DNA of 64,000 bases, taken from assembly GCA_963790505.1 (NCBI GenBank), contig CAWBOT010000004.1, forward strand, positions 1,116,001 to 1,180,000, read 5' to 3'. Below the pieces are notes generated by a model, which searched no databases, was not told where the DNA came from, and saw only the letters and a program-made list of their open reading frames with translations. The position numbers and the translations under genes are program-made. The stretch is from Acidisarcina sp963790505 (GTDB taxonomy: Bacteria; Acidobacteriota; Terriglobia; Terriglobales; Acidobacteriaceae). Shown piece by piece: positions 8,166-17,565 of this stretch. How positions within the stretch are numbered: position 1 is the stretch's first letter; the number at the start of each line of letters is the position of its first letter.

Positions 8166-8981
8166 CTACCGGTCAGAACGCGCGAAAAAACCGATGCGGT
8201 TGCGCCCGTCCTGCTTTGCGGTCGACATTGCCTGGCTGGCCCGCTCCAGCAGCTCTTCGGAGGAATAGAACTGGTCAGGCATCAGGATGCTCACCCCGAA
8301 ACTGCAAGTTACGTTCACGGAACCGTTGGGGAAAACCATCGGCTTTCCGCAGATCGAGTCGTGGATCTTCCGCAGCCGCTCCACGCCCGAGTCCGCCTCG
8401 AAACTGGGCAGCACCAGCAGGAAATCTCCGCCGCCATAGCGCCCCGCTGTGTCGTAGCTGCGGATCGCGTGCTCCAGGCGGCGGCCTACTTCTTTCAACA
8501 CCTGGTCGCCTGCCGGCTGGCCGTGCGTCTCATTGATGTGCTTCAGGTGGTCAATGTCCGCCAGGACAATACTCAATGTGCTCTTGTCCCGGATCGCCCG
8601 GGCCATCTCCCGGTCGAGCACCTCGATAATCGAACTCCGGTTTGGCAGGCCCGTCAGCTCATCGCGAATAGCGTGGATGCGCAGCGCCTCGCGGGCATCC
8701 GTCAGGTCGGCCTTTTCACGCTTTAACTCTTCAGTGCGGCTCAGCAATTCAAATTGAAGAATATTTTTCTGGTCGCGATGGCGCCGCTCACGCAACGACG
8801 CCAGCAGCCAAAGCACAAAGAAGATAGCTGCAAGAACAGCGCCCGCTGCGCGGTCCGTTGGCAGCCGCGGAAGTCCCGGCGGCGTCGCGCCCATGCGCTG
8901 CGCCTCGGCGCAGGAGCACAGCAGCAATGCGCTCCCTACCCAACGACCCAGTGACGCGAACAATTCCCGCCGAGTCCCCAT
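8166..8981 (-). CDS. GGDEF-domain protein with degenerate active site
   Basis: A 271-residue protein with an N-terminal hydrophobic stretch (about 15-28), a second membrane segment (about 45-62), a coiled coil and a GGDEF domain from about residue 105. The metal-binding Asp142 (ADIDHLK) is present. The signature reads GGGDF at 183-187 instead of GG(D/E)EF, so the catalytic acidic residue is missing; the DNA confirms this. The product-inhibition site RSYD at 174-177 is intact, at the normal distance. In this family such a protein may bind cyclic di-GMP rather than make it. It lies 52 nt downstream of the amino-sugar operon on the same strand and may be part of it. Confidence 0.85.
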   Translation of the reverse strand: MGTRRELFASLGRWVGSALLLCSCAEAQRMGATPPGLPRLPTDRAAGAVLAAIFFVLWLLASLRERRHRDQKNILQFELLSRTEELKREKADLTDAREALRIHAIRDELTGLPNRSSIIEVLDREMARAIRDKSTLSIVLADIDHLKHINETHGQPAGDQVLKEVGRRLEHAIRSYDTAGRYGGGDFLLVLPSFEADSGVERLRKIHDSICGKPMVFPNGSVNVTCSFGVSILMPDQFYSSEELLERASQAMSTAKQDGRNRIGFFARSDR

Positions 8982-9033
8982 AGGGCCTTTTTCGGCGCTG
9001 GAATCAGATACAACAGTGGCTTTCCCAGATTAA

Positions 9034-10161
9034 TTAGCATTTTCCAAGAACATCGAGCAGGCGATCGCAGACTTCGGCAATCTGCCGGCTCGTTATGCGG
9101 TTGAAAAAGGGCAGCGCCAGCGTTCGCCCCGCCTGCTCTTCCGTAACCGGCAGCTCGATGCGGGCCGACGCCAGGGAACGATACGACGGCTGCATATGAA
9201 TCGGCGCAAAATATCGTCCGCATCCAATCCCCTGATCGATAAGCGCCTGCCGCACCGCATCTCTCTGCGCCGCCGAAAATCTATCGCCCAGGCGCACCAC
9301 GTAAACGAACCAGCTGACGGTGCCATCCGGCACTCTCAACGGCGGCAGAATGAGCTCCCGGCAATCCCGCAGCCGCCGGTCATATTCCTCCGCGATCTCA
9401 GCGCGCCGCGCCAGGATGCTCTCGATGCGCCCAAGCTGCGCCAGCCCAAGCGCGCAGTTCATCTCCGAGATTCGATAGTTGTAGCCCAGATCGGCATGTT
9501 CGAACCAGTCGCTGCCCGGCCGTCGCCCTTGGTTCCTCAGAGACTGTACCGTAGCTGCTACGTCTCCATCCCTCGTCACGACCATTCCGCCTTCCCCGGT
9601 CGTGATCTGCTTGTTCGGGTAAAAGGCGAAGACCCCGGCATCGCCAAATGTACCTACTTTGCGGCCGTCATATTCCGCGCCGATCGCTTCGCAGGAGTCC
9701 TCGATCACTTTGAGCCGGTGCCGCGAGGCAATCTCCAGCAGCGCCTTCAAATCCGCAGGGCGCCCAAACGTGTGCACCACCATCAGCGCCCGGGTTCGAG
9801 AAGTAATCGCTCTCTCGACGCACTCCGCATCCATGTTGAGCGTGACAGGATCGATATCCACAAAGACCGGCAAAGCGCCCACATACCGAATCGCGTTGGC
9901 TGCCGCGATGAATGTAAACGACGGCACGATCACTTCGTCGCCCGGGCCGGTCCCTAGCGCTAGCAGCGACAAGTGCAGCCCGGCAGTCCCGGAGCTCGCC
10001 GCGACCCCATGACGCGCGCCAACATACTTGGCGAAACGCCCTTCAAATTCACCAAGCACCGGCCCCAGGCTAAGTCGAGCGCCCCGCAGAACGCCGACCA
10101 CCCCCGCAATGTCATCTTCGTCAATGTCGGGCGAGGACAACGGGATGCGCATCTCGCTCAC
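9034..10161 (-). CDS. DegT/DnrJ/EryC1/StrS-family sugar aminotransferase
   Basis: A 375-residue PLP-dependent enzyme of the kind that aminates nucleotide-linked keto-sugars. The PLP lysine is Lys184 in FYPNKQITTGEGG, and Asp155 in IEDSCEAIGA contacts the cofactor. VDIDPVTLNMD is another family landmark. Next to a 4,6-dehydratase and a NeuC-type epimerase, it most likely aminates a 4-keto-6-deoxy sugar, as LegC or PglE do. The GTG start overlaps the end of the NeuC gene by four bases, which suggests translational coupling. Exact substrate and stereochemistry are inferred. Confidence 0.9.
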   Translation of the reverse strand: MSEMRIPLSSPDIDEDDIAGVVGVLRGARLSLGPVLGEFEGRFAKYVGARHGVAASSGTAGLHLSLLALGTGPGDEVIVPSFTFIAAANAIRYVGALPVFVDIDPVTLNMDAECVERAITSRTRALMVVHTFGRPADLKALLEIASRHRLKVIEDSCEAIGAEYDGRKVGTFGDAGVFAFYPNKQITTGEGGMVVTRDGDVAATVQSLRNQGRRPGSDWFEHADLGYNYRISEMNCALGLAQLGRIESILARRAEIAEEYDRRLRDCRELILPPLRVPDGTVSWFVYVVRLGDRFSAAQRDAVRQALIDQGIGCGRYFAPIHMQPSYRSLASARIELPVTEEQAGRTLALPFFNRITSRQIAEVCDRLLDVLGKC

Positions 10162-11315
10162 GGCCGCAGCTCGACCGCCTGCTTCATCAGCAGGCGCGAA
10201 TCCAGAGGCACACCGCGGAGCACCTCCACTATCCTCTCAGCGGCATGACCATCGCCATAAGGGTTGGTCATGCCTTGGAGCGAACTGCGAAATTCAGCCC
10301 TTCGCGCGCGAGCAACTCCAGCGGCGATCGCCGCCATATCGGCCGGAACATCGATCACATTTGCCGCTCGTTCTCGCCCCTTTTGCCGGATGCCCACGTT
10401 GACCGTCGGCAAGGCAAACGAAGCCGTCTCCATGATGCCGCTGCTCGAATTGCCGAGCAGCAGTTCCACCTGCGCCAGCAGACTCCAATAAGTCAGCGCG
10501 TCCAGATTCGTGAAGATGTGACTGCCCCGCCGCGCCGCAACGAACTGTTGCGAACGCTCAATCAGCCCTCGGCTGCCGGCATCGCTATTCGGATAACAGA
10601 AGAGCACCTGCCCGTCGACCGCGGCCAGCGCCGGGAAGAGGGCCTCGGCCTCCGCCGTTGTCTCCTGCAGCAACGTGACCGGATGATAGGCCACCAGAAT
10701 CACGCGCTCTTCCAGTGCGATGCCCAGCCGCGACTCAAGCGCATCGCGAGCGAAAAGGTTGCTCTTCACCAGGTGATCGAGCGATGGAGCACCCGCGCGA
10801 TGCACCCGCCACTCTTCCTCGCCCATCGCGATCACCCGGGCTCTCGCCCCCATCGTCGAAGTGAAATGTATGTGACTCATCTTCGTGAGCGCGTTGCGCA
10901 CCGCGTCGTCGATCGCGCCCTCGCTGATCTCGCCGCCCTCGATGTGAGCTACCGGAATTCGCAGCGCCAGCGCCACCGATGCCGGCGCCAGCATCTCGTA
11001 CCGGTCGGCAATCAGCAGTAGAAGATCGGGACGCATCGCCCCGAGCAGATCGGCCAGACTGAGCGTCGCAACGCCGATCGTCTTCGCCATGCCCACGTCG
11101 GTGTCTGAGCTCAGCAGGCACTCGATGCGGCCATCGATCGCGAATCCGTCCTTCTCGATCTCCCGAATCGTCAAACCAAATTCCGGAGACAGATGCGCTC
11201 CAAGCACGATCAGCTTCAGTTCGACCTCGGGATGCTCGGCGAGCGCGCGCAGCGGCCAATAGAGATGGCTGTAGTCTGCGCGAGAAGAGGTGACCACGGC
11301 AATCGTTCTGCTCAC
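10158..11315 (-). CDS. NeuC/LegG-type UDP-sugar 2-epimerase (hydrolysing)
   Basis: A 385-residue protein of the UDP-GlcNAc 2-epimerase superfamily. It begins MSRTIAVVTSSRADYSHLYW, the NeuC-type N-terminus, with later landmarks RYEMLAPASVA, HIEGGEISEGAIDDAVR, LVAYHPVT and GNSSSGIMETASF. Hydrolysing members release UDP while inverting C2, giving ManNAc or, with a diamino sugar, 2,4-diacetamido-2,4,6-trideoxymannose on the way to legionaminic acid. The GTG start has GGAGG close upstream and overlaps the dehydratase gene by four bases. The genes that would complete nonulosonic acid synthesis (neuB, neuA) are not in the window. Confidence 0.88.
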   Translation of the reverse strand: MSRTIAVVTSSRADYSHLYWPLRALAEHPEVELKLIVLGAHLSPEFGLTIREIEKDGFAIDGRIECLLSSDTDVGMAKTIGVATLSLADLLGAMRPDLLLLIADRYEMLAPASVALALRIPVAHIEGGEISEGAIDDAVRNALTKMSHIHFTSTMGARARVIAMGEEEWRVHRAGAPSLDHLVKSNLFARDALESRLGIALEERVILVAYHPVTLLQETTAEAEALFPALAAVDGQVLFCYPNSDAGSRGLIERSQQFVAARRGSHIFTNLDALTYWSLLAQVELLLGNSSSGIMETASFALPTVNVGIRQKGRERAANVIDVPADMAAIAAGVARARRAEFRSSLQGMTNPYGDGHAAERIVEVLRGVPLDSRLLMKQAVELRP

Positions 11316-12430
11316 CTGGCCTCCATCGCGGCTTGGACGTTGGCTCTTGCACTCGCCGGTTGATAACCCGGAACAAGCTCACGGACCGCGGCCATCAGCT
11401 CAACATAATCGTAGCTCTCGACGGCCGCCTGCAGTCTCTCGACCGCAGCCTCCATCTCTCGCACAGTCGGCGCCGGGCTGACCACCACCCGCATTCCATC
11501 GGCGAGCTCCGATTCGACGACTTCATCCTCCGAAATCAGCTCTTCCCGCATCTTGTCGCCCGCGCGCATCCCAATGAATTCAATCGGCGACTTCTTCCCA
11601 TGACCTGCCTGGCAACGGTCTGCGATATACCGCGCCAGATCGACGATATGAAGAAGCTCGCCGCAATACGGAACCAGCACCCGCCCCTCAACCGGTGCGG
11701 CGGCCGCCCGCATGATCGCCGCTTCGGCCTCCGCCTGCGTGATGAAGTATCGCTCTGCGTCCGCATGTGTCACGGTGAGCGCCAGCCCCTTCTGCGCCTG
11801 CTCCTCAAAGATTGGCGCCACGCTTCCCGCGCTTCCCAGCACGTTGCCCAATCGAACAGCACTCATGCGAGCTGACAGCACGGCCAGCTCCGCGATACGC
11901 TTCGAAGCGCCCATAATGCTCCGCGGGCTGACCGCCTTATCGGTCGAAATCGCGATAAACTTGCCCACGCCCGCATTGAGCGCCGCACTCACAAGTCTGT
12001 AGCTCCCGATAGCGTTGTTGGCAATGGCGCTGAATGGGTTCCGCTCCATCAACGGAACATGCTTGTACGCCGCCGCGTGAAAGATCAGCTCCGGCCGATG
12101 CTGGCGAAAGAGATGGTCCAGAAGCTTGCGATCAGCGATATCGCCAATCGCAGGAACTACTTCTACGGCAGAAATCTGTGACGCAGAAGAGAGTTTCCGG
12201 CAGCTCTCATAGAGGGAGCTCTCCGAAAGCTCCAGCAGCACCAGCGCACGAGGCCTTCCGGCAAGCACCGCTTGCGCAAGGCCGGAGCCGATCGACCCTC
12301 CCGCCCCCGTAATCACGACCGACCGGTCGCGAACGACCGATTCCGCCAACGCCGTATCGACCATGGTGGGCGGCCTGCCGAGAAAATCCGTCCAGTCGAT
12401 CTGCTCCCCGTTCATGAAGAGCGGACTCAA
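11312..12430 (-). CDS. CapD-type nucleotide-sugar 4,6-dehydratase
   Basis: A 372-residue extended SDR enzyme. The NAD-binding loop is TGAGGSIGSGL (about residues 41-51). HAAAYKHVPLME and STDKAVSPRSIMGASKR carry the catalytic region of CapD/PglF/WbpM-type dehydratases, in which methionine replaces the usual tyrosine ahead of the lysine. Those relatives often carry four N-terminal membrane helices; this one is the soluble form. It should remove water from UDP- or GDP-GlcNAc to give a 4-keto-6-deoxy sugar for the aminotransferase. The start is TTG at 12430 overlapping the amidase stop, or ATG at 12415. It sits in a tightly overlapping operon. Confidence 0.88.
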   Translation of the reverse strand: MSPLFMNGEQIDWTDFLGRPPTMVDTALAESVVRDRSVVITGAGGSIGSGLAQAVLAGRPRALVLLELSESSLYESCRKLSSASQISAVEVVPAIGDIADRKLLDHLFRQHRPELIFHAAAYKHVPLMERNPFSAIANNAIGSYRLVSAALNAGVGKFIAISTDKAVSPRSIMGASKRIAELAVLSARMSAVRLGNVLGSAGSVAPIFEEQAQKGLALTVTHADAERYFITQAEAEAAIMRAAAAPVEGRVLVPYCGELLHIVDLARYIADRCQAGHGKKSPIEFIGMRAGDKMREELISEDEVVESELADGMRVVVSPAPTVREMEAAVERLQAAVESYDYVELMAAVRELVPGYQPASARANVQAAMEAR

Positions 12431-13842
12431 CTCGCGACCGCCATCGGCGGCGGCTTATAGCCAAAGTCCTCGTCCAGCATCTCGGCAATTCTCAGCACCG
12501 CTTCATCTTGATACGGGCGGCCTGCTACCTGCACTCCGATGGGCAGACCATCCCCGGATATGCCGACGGGAACGATCGCTGCCGGCGCGCCCAGCAGGTT
12601 GAACCATTGCGTAAAACGCATCGCATCGAAATATTCCAGCTTGCGGCCTTCAACTGTCCATTCCCGCTCCCCATGCCGAAACGCCGGAATGCTGCACGCC
12701 GGAGTAATCACAGCGGAGTAGGGAAGCAGCTCCTCAAGCATCCCTGATCGCACATGATCGGACTCCGTCCATGCATGAAGCAGCGCCTCTCCCGTCAAAG
12801 GCGGGTCTCGCCGCGCGGCATCGAGAAAATAGCGAAATGTCCCGCTAAGCTGATCTTCCTTCCCGCGAATGACCGGCTCCAGCAGCATGAGTCCGCAGCG
12901 CATGAAGAAGACCCACCAAAGCCGCCTCGCCGCTTCCAGTAATGACGAGCGATAAGGCTTCACCGTAAAGCCCCGTTCCTCGAGCGCCTTCGCCGCCGCT
13001 CGCACCGCCGCACGTGTCTCTGCCGTTACAGGCACAATGTCGTCGTCTTCTAATATCCCTATCGGCTTCGCGCGCAGCTCCGCATCGCTGATCTCTCGCC
13101 TCGGCGCCGGAGCGCCTGACGGATCGCCTGCGTCGCTCCCCGAGAGTTCGGCGAAGAGAAGCGATACATCCTTCATAGTTCTCGCCATCGGACCAGAGGA
13201 TCCGAGAATTGAAAACGGCCCCACGCCCGGCGGGATGTGACCCTTGCTCGGAAACCGTCCCGAGGTGGGCTTGATCGAACATATCCCCGTAAAGTGCGCC
13301 GGCACACGCACCGATCCTCCGCTGTCGCTGCCGATGCCTCCAGCCGACATGCCTGCCGTGATCGCCGCTGCTTCGCCCCCGCTCGAGCCTCCCGCGGAAT
13401 GCGCCAGGCTCCACGGATTTGCGGTCTTTCCGTAAAGCAGGTTCTCCGTCTCGTAGGCCATCAGGAACTCCGGGCAATTCGTCGTTCCGAGAATCACCGC
13501 CCCGGCCGCCCTCATTCGTTCGACCAGCACGGCATCCTTGGCGGCAACCAATCCGCGATGCAGCAGGCTGCCGATCTCGCAGCGATAGCCTGCCGTCGAG
13601 ATCGATGCTTTCACCGTCATCGGTAGCCCGAGCAATCGTCCGGGGTCGCTTGCCATTCGCTCGTCCGCCTCGCGAGCCGATTGGAGCGCCCGCTCCGGAT
13701 CGAAATCCGCAAAGGCATGAAGGCTGGGATCCAGGCGCTCGATCTCTCGGATATGCTCCCGCGTCAACTCTTCCGAAGAAATAGACCGTCCCCGCAACAT
13801 GCTCAGGAGTTCAACCGCCGGCTTGATTGTTAGTTCGCTCAA
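12427..13842 (-). CDS. Amidase signature family enzyme
   Basis: A 471-residue amidase with the full Ser-cisSer-Lys triad: Lys78 in TVKAS, cis-Ser153 in GGSSGGEAA and nucleophile Ser177 in GSDSGGSVRVP. Members hydrolyse carboxylic amides, with very varied substrates. It reads into the dehydratase gene with a four-base overlap and is the first gene of the leftward amino-sugar operon. A role in removing an acyl or amide group from the sugar product is possible but not shown. GatA of the tRNA amidotransferase is unlikely because no gatB or gatC is near. The TTG start at 13842 is preceded by AGGA. Confidence 0.9.
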   Translation of the reverse strand: MSELTIKPAVELLSMLRGRSISSEELTREHIREIERLDPSLHAFADFDPERALQSAREADERMASDPGRLLGLPMTVKASISTAGYRCEIGSLLHRGLVAAKDAVLVERMRAAGAVILGTTNCPEFLMAYETENLLYGKTANPWSLAHSAGGSSGGEAAAITAGMSAGGIGSDSGGSVRVPAHFTGICSIKPTSGRFPSKGHIPPGVGPFSILGSSGPMARTMKDVSLLFAELSGSDAGDPSGAPAPRREISDAELRAKPIGILEDDDIVPVTAETRAAVRAAAKALEERGFTVKPYRSSLLEAARRLWWVFFMRCGLMLLEPVIRGKEDQLSGTFRYFLDAARRDPPLTGEALLHAWTESDHVRSGMLEELLPYSAVITPACSIPAFRHGEREWTVEGRKLEYFDAMRFTQWFNLLGAPAAIVPVGISGDGLPIGVQVAGRPYQDEAVLRIAEMLDEDFGYKPPPMAVAS

Positions 13843-13982
13843 AAGCTCTTCCTGAACACGGCGGGCTTCGCTTGTGACCTCTGCGACCCGACATTTACAT
13901 TAACAGGGGTAGGAATGCTGGATAGGCCGCTGTTGAGCGTCCTGGTGGCGTCCGCGACGAACCGGCCGGATTACTTTGCGGA

Positions 13983-16900
13983 ATGAAAGAAAGCTTAACG
14001 GTGGCAACGTTGTCTAAGTATCGGCTGTGTGCAAAAGCGAAGAGTCTTTCACACCGCCCCCAATCTTCCGGCGGCAGTTCGTCGACCCTCTTCCGCAATG
14101 CAATTGCTCATTTTTTCGTAACGGCGGTCATTTTCTGCGCATGCTTCGCGGCGAGGGCGGCGGACGTCCCCAGCAACCTCGATAAAGCGGCCCGCCCCAA
14201 TAATCTCGGTGTCGCTTACATGAACCAGCAGCGCGGCCAGGATGCGTTGGCGCAATTCAAGCTGGCCACCGCCGCCGATCCATCGCTCGCCGTTCCGCAC
14301 ATGAACGCCGGCATCGTACTGCTCGTGCTGCAGCATCTGCCTGAGTCAAAGGCGGAACTCGACCGCGCCGCCAGGATCGATCCAGCCAATCCACGCGTCT
14401 GGTACAACATCGGCCTGCTCGAGCGCGCCCAGAGTAACTGCGAGGCCAGCATTCAGGCTTTTGAACAAGTGGTTAAGCTCGATCCGTCGTCCGCCGACGC
14501 CTACTACTTTCTCGGCTCCTGCTATCTCGAACGCCAGGACTTCGCCAAAGCGGCAGACGAATATCGCGAGGCGATCCGCCTCAATCCAATGCATCCTTCG
14601 GCCGAGTTCGGCCTCGCCCGTGCGCTGCAGCGTTCCGGAAATCCCGCCGAGGCCAAAGTCCATCTCGCGCGATTCGAACACATCACTCACGCGAAGCTCG
14701 GCCCGGTCATGGCCCCCACCTATGGCGATCAGGGCGCATATTCGCTCGCGCAAGAGATCAAGTCCGCTTCGCCACCCGTCGGTTCGATGATTCCGATCAC
14801 CTTCACCAGCGTGCCTCTTCCATCGATCGCAAACGCTGCACCTGCAGCAACAGCGCCGGAGTTAGGCGGCGGCATCTGCCTCATCGATCTTGAAGGCCAC
14901 GGCAAGCCCGATCTGATTGCTCTCGGCGCCGGCGACAACGCAATTACCTACTACCACCACACGGCAAATGGCAGCTTCGAACTCGGCTCCGCAAAGAAGC
15001 TCGGCCTCGCCGCCACTGGCCATGCCGTCGCCTGTGCCGTCGGGGACTTCGACAGCGACAACCACCCCGATCTTGCCATCGCCATGAGTGACCGCGTCAT
15101 CCTGTATCGAAACTCGGGCGACGGCGCCTTCAGCGATGTAACTGAGAAAGCCGGCATCACCCAGCTCAATACTCCCGCCGGCCTGACCTTCCTCGACTTC
15201 GATCACGACGGCGACGTCGATCTCCTCGTCACCGGCTCCCCCCGTGCCGGCTCCCCCGAGACGTCGAACGTCCTCTGGCGCAACAACGGCAACCAGACCT
15301 TCACCGAATGGACCACGCCCACCGCGCTCAACGGCAGCGGGCACACCACCTCGGCGATTCTCTCTGACCTTAATAATGATCGCGCCGTCGACATCGCCGT
15401 CGCCGGAGACGATGGCGTCTCGCTCTACTTCAATCCCCGCGAAGGCAAATTCATCGAGCAGCCGCTCTATCCCAAAGCCGATCTGCCCCCGGCCACCGGC
15501 CTTACGGTCCTCGACTTCAACAAAGACGGTTGGATGGACATCGCCGTCACCCACGCCGGAGCGCCCGGCGTCAGCCTCTGGAAAAACGTTGACGGCAAGC
15601 GCTTCGAGCGCGTCCCTCTCCCTCTTACTGACGCAAAGCGCGCCTGGGGCATCACTCCCGTCGACGTCGACAATGATGGCTGGATCGACCTCGCTGCACT
15701 TGTCGAAACCCCGGCCGGAGTGGAAGTCCACGTCCTCAGAAACAAAGGCGATGGCGCCTTCGAAGACGTCAGCGAAAAGCTCGGCCTCACCCAACCACTG
15801 CCCGTCTCAGCGCGCTCCCTGGTGGCTCTCGACGCTGACGATGACGGCGACGCCGACCTCATCGTCTCCAATCTCGGCGGGCCGCCCACCCTGCTGCGCA
15901 ACGACGGCGGCAACAAGAATCACTCCGTGCTCATCAACCTCGAAGGCAATGCCGACAACAAAACTGCCATCGGCACTAAGGTCGAGGTCTTCGCCGGCGG
16001 CCTTTGGCAAAAATGGGAGATTCCAGGCGCCAGCGGCTATCTCAGCCAGGGCGCTGGCAGCGTCCTCGCCGGCCTGGGCGATTGGTCTGAGCCCGTGATC
16101 GTTCGCCTGCTGTGGCCCACTGGAGTACCGCAGGACGAACTCAACATCGCCGCGAAAGGTGAGGCCAACGTCAAGGAACTCGATCGCCGCGGCAGCTCGT
16201 GCCCCGTCGTCTTCGCCTGGAACGGCAGTAAGTACGAGTTCATCACCGACACCATCGGCGCGGCGGTAATCGGCCACTGGGTTTCGCCCTATGCGCACAA
16301 CGTCCCCGATCCCGATGAGTGGGTTAAGGTCGACGGCGCTCAGCTCAAGGAAAAAGATGGCTACCTCAGCCTGCGCCTTGGCGAGCCGATGGAAGAGGTC
16401 AACTTCGTCGACCAGGCGCGGCTCGTCGCAATCGATCATCCCGCCAACAGCGAAGTCTTCCCCAACGAGCGCTTCAAGAACGATCCGCCCTTCGCGGAGA
16501 AAAAGACCATCTTCACCGAGCAATCTCATCCCGTCGCCGGCGCGTGGGACAACAACAGCAAAGACGTCACCGGGGTCGTTGCAAAAGTCGATCACGAGTA
16601 CGTCCGCGACTTCACCAACCTGCCTTACGCAGGCTTCGCCAACACCCACACCCTCACGCTCGACCTCGGCCCCACATCTCCCGATAAGCCTCTGCGCCTG
16701 CTCATGCACGGCTTCATCGAATACTTCAGCGCGACCTCGCTCTACTCCGCCTGGCAGGCGGGACTCGCGCCCATCTCGCCCTACGTCGAAGCGCAGATCG
16801 CCGACGGGAGCTGGAAGCGCATCGTCGACGACATGGGTTTTCCCGCCGGCTTGCCGCGCACCATCGTCACTGACCTCACCGGCCGCATGCCGCCTGGCGC

Positions 16901-17540
16901 GACCCGCATCCGCATCACGACGAATCTGCAAATCTATTGGGACCAGATTCTCGTCTCGAATGAACCCGACCGCCCCGACCTCGCGCGCGAGACCGAGGTT
17001 CCCCTCGCCTCAGCCTCGCTCGGCTTCCGTGGCTACCCGCGCCAGATCGACGGCACAACCCCCGGCGACCTGACCTATCACTACGAAGAGGCTAGCGCGA
17101 CCGGACCCTTCGTTCGTCAGCGCGGTCCCTACACTCGCTATGGCGACGTCACTTCTTTGCTGAGCGCGATCGACGATCATTTCGTCATATTTGGCAGCGG
17201 AGAAGATATCGATGTCGAGTTCGACGCCTCGGCGCTCCCCCCGCTGCCCGCCGGCTGGAAGCGCGATTACTTCTTCTACGCCAACGGCTTCGTCAAAGAC
17301 ATGGACTACTACGAAGCCATGCCCTTCACCGTCGCAGCCATGCCCTTTCACCGAATGAGCGGCTATCCCTACGCCAGCAACGAACATTTCCCCGAGGACG
17401 ATTCGGCGCTCGACTACCAGCTATGGTGGAATGATCGCTTCGAAACCGGCGACACCGCGCAGACATATCGCTTCGACTACCTGCCCCGCAACGCTGCGCC
17501 GATTACCCCTTCTTCAACAACACCATCTTCTGGTCGCTGA
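13983..17540 (+). CDS. Secreted TPR and FG-GAP/VCBS repeat protein (CRTAC1-like), probable C-terminal frameshift
   Basis: A 1185-residue exported protein. A hydrophobic export segment lies at about residues 40-60. Four or five TPR units follow (about 66-230, for example VWYNIGLLERAQSNCEASIQ and AYYFLGSCYLERQDFAKA). Many FG-GAP/VCBS units then fill about 290-660 with calcium-type loops such as DFDSDNHPDLA, DHDGDVDLLV, DVDNDGWIDL and DADDDGDADL. An ASPIC/UnbV-like part follows (about 660-740), then a long unassigned C-terminal part. Such proteins are common and usually uncharacterised in Acidobacteria. The last dozen residues are low-complexity Ser/Thr/Pro with AT-rich third codon positions, while another frame looks coding from 17501, so the true C-terminus is probably shifted. 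Confidence 0.82.
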   Translation: MKESLTVATLSKYRLCAKAKSLSHRPQSSGGSSSTLFRNAIAHFFVTAVIFCACFAARAADVPSNLDKAARPNNLGVAYMNQQRGQDALAQFKLATAADPSLAVPHMNAGIVLLVLQHLPESKAELDRAARIDPANPRVWYNIGLLERAQSNCEASIQAFEQVVKLDPSSADAYYFLGSCYLERQDFAKAADEYREAIRLNPMHPSAEFGLARALQRSGNPAEAKVHLARFEHITHAKLGPVMAPTYGDQGAYSLAQEIKSASPPVGSMIPITFTSVPLPSIANAAPAATAPELGGGICLIDLEGHGKPDLIALGAGDNAITYYHHTANGSFELGSAKKLGLAATGHAVACAVGDFDSDNHPDLAIAMSDRVILYRNSGDGAFSDVTEKAGITQLNTPAGLTFLDFDHDGDVDLLVTGSPRAGSPETSNVLWRNNGNQTFTEWTTPTALNGSGHTTSAILSDLNNDRAVDIAVAGDDGVSLYFNPREGKFIEQPLYPKADLPPATGLTVLDFNKDGWMDIAVTHAGAPGVSLWKNVDGKRFERVPLPLTDAKRAWGITPVDVDNDGWIDLAALVETPAGVEVHVLRNKGDGAFEDVSEKLGLTQPLPVSARSLVALDADDDGDADLIVSNLGGPPTLLRNDGGNKNHSVLINLEGNADNKTAIGTKVEVFAGGLWQKWEIPGASGYLSQGAGSVLAGLGDWSEPVIVRLLWPTGVPQDELNIAAKGEANVKELDRRGSSCPVVFAWNGSKYEFITDTIGAAVIGHWVSPYAHNVPDPDEWVKVDGAQLKEKDGYLSLRLGEPMEEVNFVDQARLVAIDHPANSEVFPNERFKNDPPFAEKKTIFTEQSHPVAGAWDNNSKDVTGVVAKVDHEYVRDFTNLPYAGFANTHTLTLDLGPTSPDKPLRLLMHGFIEYFSATSLYSAWQAGLAPISPYVEAQIADGSWKRIVDDMGFPAGLPRTIVTDLTGRMPPGATRIRITTNLQIYWDQILVSNEPDRPDLARETEVPLASASLGFRGYPRQIDGTTPGDLTYHYEEASATGPFVRQRGPYTRYGDVTSLLSAIDDHFVIFGSGEDIDVEFDASALPPLPAGWKRDYFFYANGFVKDMDYYEAMPFTVAAMPFHRMSGYPYASNEHFPEDDSALDYQLWWNDRFETGDTAQTYRFDYLPRNAAPITPSSTTPSSGR

Positions 17541-17565
17541 AAAACCCGCACGTGGTCTTCAGTGA

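Noticed and set aside
9034..12430. Complete legionaminic or other nonulosonic acid pathway
   Set aside because: Dehydratase, aminotransferase and NeuC-type epimerase are present, but no NeuB synthase, NeuA cytidylyltransferase or acetyltransferase is in the window, so only the early sugar steps can be supported.
14862..16931. Long minus-strand open frames opposite the TPR/FG-GAP gene
   Set aside because: They are Asp/Val/Gly-rich mirror images of the FG-GAP loops and have no independent domain.
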